Shown here piece by piece: positions 44,479 through 53,771 of a stretch of DNA of 64,000 bases. How positions within the stretch are numbered: position 1 is the stretch's first letter; each line of letters opens with the position of its first letter. The stretch is from NCBI GenBank assembly GCA_028688905.1, contig JAQTXH010000002.1, positions 83,061 to 147,060 on the forward strand. The letters are read 5' to 3'. The notes beneath the pieces are model-generated. The model worked only from the letters and a program-made list of their open reading frames with translations, ran no database searches and was not told the DNA's origin. The DNA is from Acidiphilium sp. Its GTDB lineage: Bacteria; Pseudomonadota; Alphaproteobacteria; Acetobacterales; Acetobacteraceae. Both the position numbers and the translations under genes were made by a program.

Positions 44479-45333
44479 ATGCATATTGTTGTCTGCATGA
44501 AACAGGTCCCCGATAGCGCTCAGATCCGCGTGCATCCGGTTACGAACACCATCATGCGTCAAGGCGTCCCAACCATCATTAACCCGTACGACCTCTTCGC
44601 GCTCGAGGAAGCCTTGCGCTTACGCGATGTTATCGGCGGCGAAGTCACGGTTTTGACGATGGGACCGCCAATGGCGGAGGAGTCGCTGCGTAAGGCGCTC
44701 ACCTTCGGCGCGGATCGAGCTGTTCTGCTGACCGACCGGTTTTTTGCCGGTTCCGACACGTTGGCAACAAGTTTCGCACTCGCCGCCGCGTTGACCAAGA
44801 TCGGGGAGGAATTCGGCGTACCTCCGATCGTGTTCACAGGAAAACAGACGATCGATGGCGACACCGCGCAAGTCGGTCCCGGTATTGCCAAGCGCTTAGG
44901 GTTCAACCAGCTCACCTATGTTGCACGGATCGTAGATCTGGCACCGGAGGTTGGCACCATTACCGTCGAGCGGCGCGCCGAGGGTGGCGTGCAGGTTCTC
45001 TCGACGCGCTTGCCGGTCCTCATCACCATGCTTGAAGGGGTCAACGAGATACGCCGCGGCACGCTGGAAGATGCATTTCGAGCGTCGCGCGCCAAAATCG
45101 TCACATGGAACGCCGCCGATGCCGGTATCACGGATATGACCAAATGCGGCCTGCGCGGCTCACCTACGATTGTGAAGAAGATTTTTTCGCCTCCACCGCG
45201 CGCCGAGGCCGCTCAGCTCATTGCCACGATCGACCAATCCTATGATGCAATCGCCGCTTCGGTGATGAGTGAAATCTTCAAAAGCCAGCCGGCGCTCGAA
45301 GACGATCTGATGCGCTTTTCCGCCGGCCCATAA
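44479..45333 (+). CDS. fixA: Electron-bifurcating ETF beta subunit FixA
   Basis: FixA (284 aa), ETF-beta-like. Starts MHIVVCMKQVPDSAQIRV. FixABCX oxidises NADH, sending one electron pair to quinone and the other to ferredoxin or flavodoxin for nitrogenase. FAD/AMP region ALTKIGEEFGVPPIVFTGKQTIDGDTAQVGPG. First of four co-directional fix genes. Confidence 0.96.
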   Translation: MHIVVCMKQVPDSAQIRVHPVTNTIMRQGVPTIINPYDLFALEEALRLRDVIGGEVTVLTMGPPMAEESLRKALTFGADRAVLLTDRFFAGSDTLATSFALAAALTKIGEEFGVPPIVFTGKQTIDGDTAQVGPGIAKRLGFNQLTYVARIVDLAPEVGTITVERRAEGGVQVLSTRLPVLITMLEGVNEIRRGTLEDAFRASRAKIVTWNAADAGITDMTKCGLRGSPTIVKKIFSPPPRAEAAQLIATIDQSYDAIAASVMSEIFKSQPALEDDLMRFSAGP

Positions 45334-45346
45334 GGAGACTTGAAGC

Positions 45347-46444
45347 ATGAGCGATGCACCAAAGTCAGCCCCTGCACCAAGCGGCCGGGCTGGTACCAAA
45401 AAGGAGCTTCCCGAGCATTTCAAGGCCTATAAGCATGTTTGGGTCGCGGTCGAATCCGAGCATGGCCTGGTCCATCCGGTATCGTTTGAACTTCTGGGTG
45501 AAGGCCGCAAACTTGCCGACAAGCGCGGCGTCGAACTGGGTGCGGTGGTTATGGGTAGCGATCCCCAGGCGATTGCGGATGCGGCAAATGCTTGTTTCGA
45601 GTATGGTGCGGATATCGTCTACACGGTTACTGACCCGGTGCTGACCCATTACCGCAATGAGGCTTACACCAAGGCGCTTACCGATATCGTCAACATCTAC
45701 CAGCCCGAAATTCTGCTGCTCGGTGCGACCACGCTGGGACGCGACTTGGCCGGCTCGGTGGCAACGACGCTGCGAACCGGGCTGACCGCTGATTGCACTG
45801 AACTGGCGATCGATGAGGAAGGCTCGCTCGCGGCGACACGTCCGACCTTTGGCGGCTCGCTGCTTTGCACGATCATGACCCTGAACTTCCGGCCGCAAAT
45901 GGCCACTGTGCGACCACGGGTTCTCTCAATGCCCAAACGCACGCCCGGCAGGCAGGGGCGGATTGTGCAACACCCGCTTGGCTTGGCCGAGGAAGATGTG
46001 GTCACAAAAATCCTGCAATTCATCGCCGACCGTGATTCGAACAAGGCGCAACTTGCCTATGCGGAAATTGTCGTTGCCGGTGGCCTTGGGTTGCGGTCCG
46101 CCGAGAATTTTCAGCTGGTCAAAGATCTGGCCGCCGTGTTGGGCGCGGAATATGGCGGCTCGCGTCCGCTGGTCCAAAAAGGCTGGATCACCGGAGACCG
46201 GCAAATCGGCCAGACCGGCAAAACCATCAGGCCCAAGCTCTATATTGCCGCCGGCATTTCCGGCGCGATTCAGCACCGTGTCGGCGTCGAGGGTTCGGAT
46301 CTGATCGTCGCGATCAATACCGATCCGAACGCCCAGATTTTTCAATTCGCCCATTTGGGAATTGTTGCCGACGCGGTCGAATTGTTGCCGGCATTGACCG
46401 AGGCGTTTCGTAAATACCTGTCGGTCAATCGTCTGGCCGGGTGA
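45347..46444 (+). CDS. fixB: Electron-bifurcating ETF alpha subunit FixB
   Basis: FixB (365 aa), ETF-alpha-like. The C-terminal FAD-binding segment is clear ([35 protein letters not shown]). The first ~30 residues are a less conserved, Pro/Ala-rich extension. Ribosome-binding AAGGAG precedes ATG 45347. Confidence 0.96.
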   Translation: MSDAPKSAPAPSGRAGTKKELPEHFKAYKHVWVAVESEHGLVHPVSFELLGEGRKLADKRGVELGAVVMGSDPQAIADAANACFEYGADIVYTVTDPVLTHYRNEAYTKALTDIVNIYQPEILLLGATTLGRDLAGSVATTLRTGLTADCTELAIDEEGSLAATRPTFGGSLLCTIMTLNFRPQMATVRPRVLSMPKRTPGRQGRIVQHPLGLAEEDVVTKILQFIADRDSNKAQLAYAEIVVAGGLGLRSAENFQLVKDLAAVLGAEYGGSRPLVQKGWITGDRQIGQTGKTIRPKLYIAAGISGAIQHRVGVEGSDLIVAINTDPNAQIFQFAHLGIVADAVELLPALTEAFRKYLSVNRLAG

Positions 46445-46454
46445 GGAACACAAT

Positions 46455-47759
46455 ATGATCAAGGAACGGTTTGATGCGATCGTGGTAGGGGCTGGCCCCT
46501 CGGGAAACGCAGCGGCCTATACGATGGCCAAGGAAGGTTTAAAAGTTCTGCAACTGGAGCGTGGTGAGTATTCTGGATCAAAAAACGTTCAGGGCGCGAT
46601 CCTTTACGCAAATGCGCTGGAAAAAATCATCCCGGATTTTCGGGATGACGCCCCCCTGGAACGTCATGTCATCGAGCAGCGTTTGTGGACGATGGACGAT
46701 ACATCCTACGTCGGGATGCATTACCGTTCGCAGGATTTCAACGAAGAGCGACCCAATCGCTATACCATCATCCGCGCACAGTTCGACAAATGGTTCAGCC
46801 GCAAGGTGCGTGAAGCGGGTGCCGTGCTGCTGTGCGAGACCACCGTTCAAGAATTGCTTCGCGATTCCCGTGGCAAAGTCATCGGTGTGCGGACCGATCG
46901 GGGTGATGGCACGGTGTTTGCCGATGTTGTGGTTTTGGCGGAAGGCGTGAACGGTCTAATCGGCCAGCGTTCAGGCTTGCGGGCGGAGGTGCGGACCGAC
47001 AGCGTGGCGCTCGCCGTCAAGGAAATGCACTTTCTGCCTCGGGAAGTGATTGAAAGCCGGTTCAATCTGAAGGGCAATGAGGGCGTCGTGATTGAGGCGA
47101 TGGGAACGATCACGGCGGGCATGACCGGAACTGCGTTCCTCTATACCAACCAGGAATCCATTTCTGTCGGTATCGGCTGCATCGTGGCAGATTTCGAGGG
47201 CAGTGGGCAAACCCCCTATGGCTTGCTGGAAGCCTTCAAAAATCACCCCAGCATCAAGCCGCTGCTCGAGAATTCGGAATGCAAGGAGTATGCGGCGCAT
47301 TTGATCCCCGAAGGCGGTTACAATGCGATGCCGGAACTCTACGGCGATGGCTGGATCGTGGTTGGCGATGCCGGACAGTTTGTGAATGCCGTGCATCGGG
47401 AGGGATCGAACCTGGCGATGACGACGGGGCGGCTCGCGGGTGAAACGATTGTATGGCTGAAACGGCGAAAGGAAATAGCATCCAAAGCCAACCTTTCCGA
47501 ATACCGGCGCCGGCTGGATGAGACCTTCGTGATGAAAGACCTTAAGAAGTACAAAAATATTCCGGCATTTTTGCACGGCACGCGGCAAGTATTCGGCGTC
47601 TACCCGCAGCTCCTCAGCCGTGCTGCGCAGACCTGGTTCCGTGTGGATGGTACCGACAAGCTCAGCAAGGAAAAAGAAATTCTGAAATCGTTCCGCAAAG
47701 CCCGGACGATGCCGGGGTTGATCGGGGATGCGTTTAAACTCGTGAGGGCATGGCGATGA
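46455..47759 (+). CDS. fixC: FixC flavoprotein (ETF-quinone oxidoreductase-like)
   Basis: FixC (434 aa), FAD-containing quinone-reducing arm of FixABCX. N-terminal dinucleotide motif [24 protein letters not shown] motif [25 protein letters not shown]. Stop overlaps the fixX ATG. Confidence 0.96.
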   Translation: MIKERFDAIVVGAGPSGNAAAYTMAKEGLKVLQLERGEYSGSKNVQGAILYANALEKIIPDFRDDAPLERHVIEQRLWTMDDTSYVGMHYRSQDFNEERPNRYTIIRAQFDKWFSRKVREAGAVLLCETTVQELLRDSRGKVIGVRTDRGDGTVFADVVVLAEGVNGLIGQRSGLRAEVRTDSVALAVKEMHFLPREVIESRFNLKGNEGVVIEAMGTITAGMTGTAFLYTNQESISVGIGCIVADFEGSGQTPYGLLEAFKNHPSIKPLLENSECKEYAAHLIPEGGYNAMPELYGDGWIVVGDAGQFVNAVHREGSNLAMTTGRLAGETIVWLKRRKEIASKANLSEYRRRLDETFVMKDLKKYKNIPAFLHGTRQVFGVYPQLLSRAAQTWFRVDGTDKLSKEKEILKSFRKARTMPGLIGDAFKLVRAWR

Positions 47760-48067
47760 CAAATGTTGCTAAAATGAGTTCGGCAGGCGGCAAGGTTGAA
47801 GAGAAACTTTTTCAGAACCGCTATCTTGTGGATGCGGGGCGTAGCCACATCAAGGTGCGTCCCCATACGACGCCATCCAAGGCATTATTGTCCTTGACGT
47901 ATACTTGCCCAGCCGGGTGTTATAGTGTGAACGACAAAGGACAGGTCGAGATCACATCGGACGGCTGTCTGGAATGCGGAACCTGCCGTATCGTGACTGC
48001 CAAGACCGGAGAGGTCGAATGGAATTACCCGCGCGGCGGGTTCGGCGTTTTGTACAAGTTTGGGTGA
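47756..48067 (+). CDS. fixX: Ferredoxin-like protein FixX
   Basis: FixX (103 aa) carries the [4Fe-4S] clusters of the FixCX arm. Motifs [10 protein letters not shown] and [13 protein letters not shown]; closing [11 protein letters not shown] is typical. ATG 47756 is preferred over 47750 because GAGGG lies 7 nt before it and it overlaps fixC in the ATGA manner. Confidence 0.95.
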   Translation: MTNVAKMSSAGGKVEEKLFQNRYLVDAGRSHIKVRPHTTPSKALLSLTYTCPAGCYSVNDKGQVEITSDGCLECGTCRIVTAKTGEVEWNYPRGGFGVLYKFG

Positions 48068-48949
48068 TTGCCTTTGACTAATTTCAGCCGATCCGACGAA
48101 TTTTTACGACTTTCCGACGGGGAGATCGAGCGACTCTTCGAGGAAGATATTCGCTTTGGCGACCTGACGACGCGCGCGCTCGGCATCGGCGACCAACCGG
48201 GGCGCATGAGTTTCACAGCGCGGCAGGATATGGTCCTATGCGGATCCGACGAGGCATCACGCCTGCTGTCGCGCTTGGGGGTTCACGTCACCTTCACCGC
48301 CAAAACGGGTAGCCGCGCAGCAAAAGGGTCGCTGCTGCTTGCGGCGGAGGGATCGGCTGCCATGCTCCATATGGGATGGAAGATTGCCCAAACGATGATG
48401 GAATGGGCGTCTGGCATCGCGACGATGACCCATGAGATCGTGTTGGCAGCTAATGTTGGCGCGGTCCATATTCCGGTACTTTGCACACGAAAATCAATTC
48501 CGTTTACCAGACAACTCTCTCTGAAAGCGGTCATTGCGGGTGGCGGTGAGATCCACCGGCTCGGATTGTCCGATACCATCATGCTATTTGCTGAACACCG
48601 GGCTTTTCTGGACAAATCGGACGATATAAAGAATGCCGTGATGCGACTGAAGGCGAGGGTTCCCGAACGTGCGGTAATGGTCGAGGTAACGAGCGAGGCT
48701 GACGCCTGGCTTGCGGCAGAAGCCCTGGCGGATGTTATCCAACTCGAAAAATTTGAGCCTGCCGCCGTGCAACGTATTGTAAAACAGATTTGCAAAAGAT
48801 CGGATAATCGGCCCCTGATCGCAGTGGCTGGCGGAATCGGCCCCAAAAACGCGGCGGATTACGTAAGGGCCGGCACCGACACGATCGTGACCTCTGCCCC
48901 CTTTTATGCCAAGCCACAGGATATTCAGGTTCGAATTGAGAAGTTGTGA
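48068..48949 (+). CDS. modD: ModD-type NadC-like protein
   Basis: ModD (293 aa), a homologue of quinolinate phosphoribosyltransferase found in molybdenum loci. Fold signatures: EDIRFGDLTTRALGIG, HMGWKIAQTMMEWASGIATMT, TRKSIPFTRQLSLKAVIAGGGEIHRLGLSD, and IAVAGGIGPKNAADYVRAG. TTG 48068 directly follows the fixX stop; another TTG at 48074 is possible. Co-transcription with fixX suggests NifA control. The true reaction of ModD is not established. Confidence 0.85.
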   Translation: MPLTNFSRSDEFLRLSDGEIERLFEEDIRFGDLTTRALGIGDQPGRMSFTARQDMVLCGSDEASRLLSRLGVHVTFTAKTGSRAAKGSLLLAAEGSAAMLHMGWKIAQTMMEWASGIATMTHEIVLAANVGAVHIPVLCTRKSIPFTRQLSLKAVIAGGGEIHRLGLSDTIMLFAEHRAFLDKSDDIKNAVMRLKARVPERAVMVEVTSEADAWLAAEALADVIQLEKFEPAAVQRIVKQICKRSDNRPLIAVAGGIGPKNAADYVRAGTDTIVTSAPFYAKPQDIQVRIEKL

Positions 48950-49090
48950 GTGCTATAAATAAGACGTGGGCGTGCGACATAATTAACTTGCTAGGATGGG
49001 CCTTATCCTGCGATACTTTGCAAGTCATCGACGGTTATTGGATGCAAGGTAACCGTTGCCCTGGGAGGATGCGCCCGAAAGGTATGGGGT

Positions 49091-50872
49091 GTGATGGGAG
49101 ATGTAAATCTAAGTCAGGAATCGTTGGAGCCTGCTGGTTTGGGGGAAACCCGTTCAAATGGCCCGGCCGCAGTGCCCGGTGAGTATTCGACCCGTGCGGA
49201 AATTGCGCTACACGGCGTATATGAAATTTCGAAAGTACTCGCGACCCCCGCCCGCCTGGAGACAACTTTAGCAAATGTGCTCAGTTTGCTTTCAAGCTTT
49301 CTGGATATGCATCACGGGATCATAGCGCTCCTCAACGCAGAAGGCCTCCCTGAGATGGTTGTCGGCGCGGGATGGAGTGAAGAGACCGCAAAAGATTATT
49401 TCAATTGTCTACCGGAGCGGGCCATTGGGCAAATTGTCACTACTAAAATGCCAGTCGTCGTCGAAAATGTCAAAACAAATCCATTGTTCGTAGGCTGGGC
49501 GGAGACCGAGTGGGGGCATGTGAGTGGTTTCGTTTCGTTTATTGGCGTTCCCGTCAAGGTCCGTGAAAAAGTCGTCGGTACGCTGACCCTCGATCGTGTT
49601 TGGGATGGGCAAAGAGCCGTATTGCTGGACAATGATGTCAGGTTTCTCGCGATGATTGCGAATCTTGTGGGTCAAACGATCCGCTTGCACGATGTCATTG
49701 AGCGCGACCGTGAACGCCTTATGACCGAGCAGCGACGTCTGGAAAAGGAACTTTCAGAGGCCACAAAGGCCGACTGCGGGAAGAGTCTCAGGAATATCAT
49801 TGGTGAAAGTCAAGCAATTCGCGAGGTCATCGAGAAAATAGCGATTGTTGCACGCAGTAACTCCGCAGTGTTGCTGCGAGGGGAATCGGGCACGGGCAAG
49901 GAACTGTTTGCCCACGCAACACACGATTTATCGTCACGAAAGTCCGAACCCTTCGTGAAGGTGAACTGCGCCGCACTCCCGGAATCGATGTTGGAATCAG
50001 AACTATTTGGACATGAAAAAGGCGCGTTTACCGGCGCGCTTGTCCAGCGTAAGGGCCGATTTGAACTTGCTCATAAGGGTACCCTCTTTTTGGATGAAAT
50101 CGGCGAAATCTCGCCTGCCTTTCAAGCCAAGCTGCTTCGCGTTCTGCAGGAAGGTGAGTTTGAACGTGTTGGTGGAATGCGAACGCTGAAGGCGGATGTT
50201 CGTCTAGTTACTGCAACCAACAAAAATTTAGAAGATGCCGTAACCCGCGGAGACTTTCGAGCTGATCTGTACTATCGAATCAATGTTGTTTCGATTTTGT
50301 TGCCACCCCTTCGCGACCGGCCTGATGATGTCTTTCGTTTGGCACAGGAATTCATCCGTCGCTTCAACGAGGAACATGGCACACGGAAGTCGTTGACACC
50401 AACGGCCAAAGATGTGCTTCAAGAATGCTATTTCCCGGGAAATGTTCGGGAGTTGGAGAATTGTATCCGCCGAACCGCAACCATGTCCAAAGACAGCAAA
50501 ATCATTGCAAATGATTTTGCATGTCGGCATGATGAATGCCTTTCGTCGACCCTTTGGCGGGGCGTCACTGCAACCGCGGGTCCAATAAATATCATCCAAG
50601 CCATACCCAATCCAGCGGTCCGTACCGCGCCGCCGGTCGGGATTCCATCGGAATCGGACAGTGCTATCAGTGTCAATAAATCAAATCCATGCCCCCAGTT
50701 GGACTCATGCAAGGCCATGCAAAGTGAAGGGAATTTGGGCAGGGAACAATTGCTGCAAGCGATGGAGGGAGCAGGATGGGTTCAAGCGAAGGCAGCGCGT
50801 TTGTTGTGCGTGACACCGCGCCAGATCGGCTATGCACTTCGCAAGCACAATATTGCGATCAGGAAATTTTAA
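49091..50872 (+). CDS. nifA: Nif-specific transcriptional activator NifA
   Basis: NifA (593 aa). Domains: GAF (~40-200), sigma-54-interacting AAA+ (~235-470; Walker A LRGESGTGKELFAHA, GAFTGA loop, Walker B GTLFLDEIGE) and C-terminal helix-turn-helix (AKAARLLCVTPRQIGYALRKH). Cysteines fit C-x11-C-x19-C-x4-C (CYFPGNVRELENC then FACRHDEC), the oxygen-sensitive alphaproteobacterial form. A Pro/Ser-rich linker precedes the HTH. GTG 49091 or ATG 49094 are both plausible starts. No convincing UAS upstream. Confidence 0.97.
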   Translation: MMGDVNLSQESLEPAGLGETRSNGPAAVPGEYSTRAEIALHGVYEISKVLATPARLETTLANVLSLLSSFLDMHHGIIALLNAEGLPEMVVGAGWSEETAKDYFNCLPERAIGQIVTTKMPVVVENVKTNPLFVGWAETEWGHVSGFVSFIGVPVKVREKVVGTLTLDRVWDGQRAVLLDNDVRFLAMIANLVGQTIRLHDVIERDRERLMTEQRRLEKELSEATKADCGKSLRNIIGESQAIREVIEKIAIVARSNSAVLLRGESGTGKELFAHATHDLSSRKSEPFVKVNCAALPESMLESELFGHEKGAFTGALVQRKGRFELAHKGTLFLDEIGEISPAFQAKLLRVLQEGEFERVGGMRTLKADVRLVTATNKNLEDAVTRGDFRADLYYRINVVSILLPPLRDRPDDVFRLAQEFIRRFNEEHGTRKSLTPTAKDVLQECYFPGNVRELENCIRRTATMSKDSKIIANDFACRHDECLSSTLWRGVTATAGPINIIQAIPNPAVRTAPPVGIPSESDSAISVNKSNPCPQLDSCKAMQSEGNLGREQLLQAMEGAGWVQAKAARLLCVTPRQIGYALRKHNIAIRKF

Positions 50873-51006
50873 ATTTTGTTTTGGGGAGTTTTGGGTTATC
50901 TTTGGATCTCGCGTAATCTTGTTAAGTTACCTCGGTCGGAAAATTCTCTTTATCGAAGGTAATTTATTTTGATCATTATGGTTTAGTTGTAACTAGGAAG
51001 TAAACG

Positions 51007-51213
51007 ATGAAACTAAGCGCGCGCAACATCATTTCCGGAAAAGTTGTTTCTGTAACAAAGGGTATGACGACAGCGAATATTAAAATTGAGATTGCTTCAG
51101 GCTGCCTGGTCACGTCCTCGATCACGAATGAGTCTGTCGATGATTTGGCGATCGAAATCGGTGATATCGTTTCTGCTATTATTAAATCATCAGATGTAAT
51201 TATTGGAAAATAG
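51007..51213 (+). CDS. mop: Molybdate-binding protein Mop (molbindin)
   Basis: Single TOBE-domain molbindin (68 aa): LSARNIISGKVVSVTKGMTTANIKIEI, the TSSITNESVDDLAIEIGD segment and VSAIIKSSDVIIGK. Such proteins form hexamers that buffer molybdate in the cytoplasm. Located 134 nt after nifA. The preceding region is A/T-rich; no sigma-54 site found. Confidence 0.93.
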   Translation: MKLSARNIISGKVVSVTKGMTTANIKIEIASGCLVTSSITNESVDDLAIEIGDIVSAIIKSSDVIIGK

Positions 51214-51279
51214 CCATGGGGTTTGAATAAGGCAAATTGCTTACAACTGAACAACAAAACTAACTGAACAATAAATCGC

Positions 51280-51870
51280 TCATGTCGCGACTGGCATTGT
51301 CGCGGAAAAGTTTGACCTGCGGCGATCTAGCTTGCGTGCAATATCATGCCACCAGTCTTGGATGACGGCGTCGTCACATAATAATGTCGTGCCAAACCCA
51401 CCAGTAAAAGCGCGCCACGCCGGATAAACACGCGTGGACACCGCAGTCAGCACCGGTCTGCCTGCAACGATGGCTTCGGCGATCTCGGCGCGTAAACCAC
51501 GCCCTTCAGCCTCCGTTTTACCGAATTTGTTGACAATGACCAGATCCACTTCATCCGCGATTGCCTGTCGTACGGCTTGAACGGCTTCGGCAAGCCCAGC
51601 CTCGTCGAGCTTGCAGGCGGTCGATCCCGGACCAAGATTCTGGCAGATCGGAATTGTTCGATCGGTCATCAGGTCAATCACCTCCATTAACTTGGTTGGT
51701 CCACAATCCTTACGCCAATTTTGTTGAACAATGCCGCCCAACCGGCAACCATCATTGCGCAGATGGTGAGCAAACGATGCCAACAAACTGTCAATGTCGT
51801 CTTCTGGATGATAGATTACTGCGGCCAGGTTGAGCAGGTTTTCGGTAAAAGCAAAACGATCCGGCGACAT
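51280..51870 (-). CDS. DUF2478-family protein, Mo-linked
   Basis: Protein of 196 aa matching the DUF2478 pattern: LAAVIYHPEDDIDSLLASFAHHLR, GGIVQQN, DLVIVNKFGKTEAEGRGLRAEI, GRPVLTAVS. This resembles a P-loop NTPase-like fold, and the family often neighbours molybdenum genes. AAGGGAG precedes ATG 51870. A sigma-54 promoter lies ~84 nt upstream. Function unknown. Confidence 0.8.
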   Translation of the reverse strand: MSPDRFAFTENLLNLAAVIYHPEDDIDSLLASFAHHLRNDGCRLGGIVQQNWRKDCGPTKLMEVIDLMTDRTIPICQNLGPGSTACKLDEAGLAEAVQAVRQAIADEVDLVIVNKFGKTEAEGRGLRAEIAEAIVAGRPVLTAVSTRVYPAWRAFTGGFGTTLLCDDAVIQDWWHDIARKLDRRRSNFSATMPVAT

Positions 51871-51953
51871 AAAAGCTCCCTTTCGAAAACAATTTCGACC
51901 TCGATGGATATTGCCAAACTCCGTCAGTCACTCTGCGATTCTCAAATACCGGC

Positions 51954-51969
51954 TGCAAGCATTATGCCA
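51954..51969 (-). promoter_or_regulatory. Sigma-54 promoter of the DUF2478 gene
   Basis: Reverse-strand TGGCAT-AATGC-TTGCA has intact GG/GC and correct spacing. It lies 51 bp from the UAS at 52020. Confidence 0.72.
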
Positions 51970-52019
51970 CCAGAGCAGGGCGCGGCAAGCACGGTTGAAC
52001 GCATCGCATCGCACAACAA

Positions 52020-52035
52020 TGTCGTGATTCTCACA
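52020..52035. promoter_or_regulatory. NifA UAS between DUF2478 gene and ferredoxin gene
   Basis: TGT-CGTGATTCTC-ACA matches TGT-N10-ACA and lies between two divergent sigma-54 sites (51954 reverse, 52108 forward). Confidence 0.78.
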
Positions 52036-52107
52036 AGAATTGTCTTGGTGCAGGGTCGCTGCAACGATTTTCGCCAAAAAATGGGGCAAATCATACAACA
52101 ATCGCGG

Positions 52108-52123
52108 TGGCACAGTGCTTGCT
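52108..52123 (+). promoter_or_regulatory. Sigma-54 promoter of the fdxN-like/nifT/SIR2 operon
   Basis: TGGCAC-AGTGC-TTGCT is a perfect -24/-12 match, 68 nt upstream of the ferredoxin ATG. The 321-nt region 51871-52191 holds these control sites and no credible gene. Confidence 0.88.
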
Positions 52124-52191
52124 CCTCATACCGGAGGATCATTTAGTGACGTGGGTTCTGTAGGTTCTACGGCACGCACAAGGAGTTCTTC

Positions 52192-52386
52192 ATGGCATAC
52201 AAGATTGTTGCGTCCCAATGCAGCGGCTGCAGTATCTGCGAGTTCGAGTGTCCTAACGCGGCGATCTCGATGAAGCGTGAGGTTTTTGTGATCGACCCGA
52301 AAAAATGCACCGAATGCGAGGGGAAATTCGATAGCCCGAAATGCAATGAGGTATGCCCGGTGCCAAATACCTGCATTCCGGCTTAG
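52192..52386 (+). CDS. 2[4Fe-4S] ferredoxin, FdxN-like
   Basis: Ferredoxin of 64 aa with [11 protein letters not shown] and CTEC-x8-CNEVC, i.e. two [4Fe-4S] sites with an 8-residue insert in the second, typical of nif ferredoxins. Probable electron carrier to nitrogenase or NifB. A close paralogue is encoded at 55375. Strong sigma-54 promoter upstream. Confidence 0.92.
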   Translation: MAYKIVASQCSGCSICEFECPNAAISMKREVFVIDPKKCTECEGKFDSPKCNEVCPVPNTCIPA

Positions 52387-52455
52387 GGCGATGCAAACTC
52401 TGCCGCCATGTTCCGAACAATCCTCCCGCCGTCAATCTGATCAGGGAACTCATTG

Positions 52456-52680
52456 ATGAAAATCATGATCCGCCGCTCTCCCGAAACCGGCCTATCGATC
52501 TATGTTCCCAAAAAGGACCTGGAGGAGCCAATTATCGAGTCAGAGCATGAAACGCTCTGGGGAGGGTGGATCCGCATCGCTAACGGTTGGATCCTCGACC
52601 TTCCGGAAATGGCACCGGATACGCATCTACCCATCACGGTCAATGCGCGCAAACGCGACGAAGAGGAGAGCCGGACATGA
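52456..52680 (+). CDS. nifT: NifT/FixU family protein
   Basis: NifT (74 aa): MKIMIRRSPETGLSIYVPKKDLEE and the conserved WGGWIRIANGWILDLPEM. Function unknown; usually beside nifK or nifB. ATG 52456 chosen over the adjacent TTG. Stop overlaps the SIR2-like start (ATGA). Confidence 0.92.
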   Translation: MKIMIRRSPETGLSIYVPKKDLEEPIIESEHETLWGGWIRIANGWILDLPEMAPDTHLPITVNARKRDEEESRT

Positions 52681-53546
52681 GTGTATCCTTACAAACCGAT
52701 GAAGTCGTCAAATATGCGGATGCGGAGAGGGTACTAACCAGCATCATCGAGCCATTGCGCGCAGGTCGTATCATCCCCTATCTCGGGTCTGGCGTGGCGG
52801 AGCTTTCGAATACCAGGATACCAACGACACCTGAGGCGCTGGCGGCATTCTTTGGGACCAAGGTGGCGTTGCCGCGCCGTGCCAAGGGGAATGCCTGGGC
52901 CGCTGCTCAGCATATCGAAAGTATGAAGCACCGTTCGACAGTCTCCGCATTTATGAAAGAGGCATTTGGACCTGCCGTTGAACCAACCGCACTGCATTAT
53001 TATCTCGCATCACTGAACCTGCCGATGATCGTCGATACCTGGTACGATGGCACCATGGGTGCCGCGCTGGCATCCTGCCGCGATTGGGGCGAGATCCAAG
53101 GCATAACGCGAGCGGGAATTGGGGAGGATCGCTGGTACCGCTACTATGATTCCAAAGGCAAGGAAGCCGATTGCGCGGCAGCGGCGGTATGGACCACAAT
53201 TCTCTACAAACCACATGGCGGCATCCTGCCGGCTGGAAATTTCCTGATCTCCGATGCGGACTATGTCGAGGTTCTGACAGAGATCGACATTCAGACACCA
53301 ATCCCCGACACTGTAAAGGACCGCCGAATAGGTCGTAGTTTTTTGTTTATTGGTTGCAGATTTAACGATCAACTCCTGCGGACATACGCCCGGCAGATTA
53401 TGAAACGGTCATCGGCTATACACTATGTCATCATTGATCCAGATACGCTTTCCCGGAATGAAGCGTGGTTTCTGTCGACGCAGGGACTTACTCCGATCGC
53501 GCTTCCATTGTCCCGTGCGATAGAAATAATCCTGGCGCATGAATGA
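52677..53546 (+). CDS. SIR2-like domain protein, nif-associated
   Basis: Protein of 289 aa with a SIR2-like nucleotide-binding start (LRAGRIIPYLGSGVAEL) and a C-terminal SFLFIGCRFNDQLLRTYARQI segment typical of SIR2_2-type proteins. No second effector domain is visible. It is translationally coupled to nifT and lies before nifB, so a role in nitrogen fixation is more likely than defence. Possible NAD-binding or NAD-hydrolysing activity is inferred. Confidence 0.8.
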   Translation: MSVSLQTDEVVKYADAERVLTSIIEPLRAGRIIPYLGSGVAELSNTRIPTTPEALAAFFGTKVALPRRAKGNAWAAAQHIESMKHRSTVSAFMKEAFGPAVEPTALHYYLASLNLPMIVDTWYDGTMGAALASCRDWGEIQGITRAGIGEDRWYRYYDSKGKEADCAAAAVWTTILYKPHGGILPAGNFLISDADYVEVLTEIDIQTPIPDTVKDRRIGRSFLFIGCRFNDQLLRTYARQIMKRSSAIHYVIIDPDTLSRNEAWFLSTQGLTPIALPLSRAIEIILAHE

Positions 53547-53605
53547 AGAGCTACATTTTCAGGTGGGTGGGCATGGTCGTGGATACGAACGACATCCAGC
53601 CACTG

Positions 53606-53621
53606 TGTCATGTTTCAGACA
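53606..53621. promoter_or_regulatory. NifA UAS upstream of nifB
   Basis: TGT-CATGTTTCAG-ACA matches TGT-N10-ACA, 77 bp upstream of the nifB sigma-54 site. Confidence 0.8.
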
Positions 53622-53698
53622 GGAGGACAATGTTGGCTAAGTAACAATTGCCAAGCGCTAACTTGCTGAATCTTTGTAAAAATAATGGATTTTGGCGA

Positions 53699-53714
53699 TG
53701 GCACATTAGTTGCT
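53699..53714 (+). promoter_or_regulatory. Sigma-54 promoter of nifB
   Basis: TGGCAC-ATTAG-TTGCT is a perfect -24/-12 match, 57 nt upstream of the preferred nifB start. An earlier in-frame ATG (53685) would lie before this promoter and is therefore not used. Confidence 0.9.
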
Positions 53715-53771
53715 GATACTCCACCAAAATGGTTTCCAAATATTGGTTTTGTCGCAGAACAAGGAGCGAAT

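Noticed and set aside
48997-49012. Sigma-54-like TGGGCC-TTATC-CTGCG upstream of nifA
   Set aside because: Only the GG/GC core fits; both elements deviate and no UAS was found nearby. Too weak to call as a promoter.
51721-52146. Long forward open frame across the DUF2478 gene start and the control region
   Set aside because: It runs antisense to the DUF2478 gene and through two sigma-54 sites and a UAS, with no recognisable protein features.
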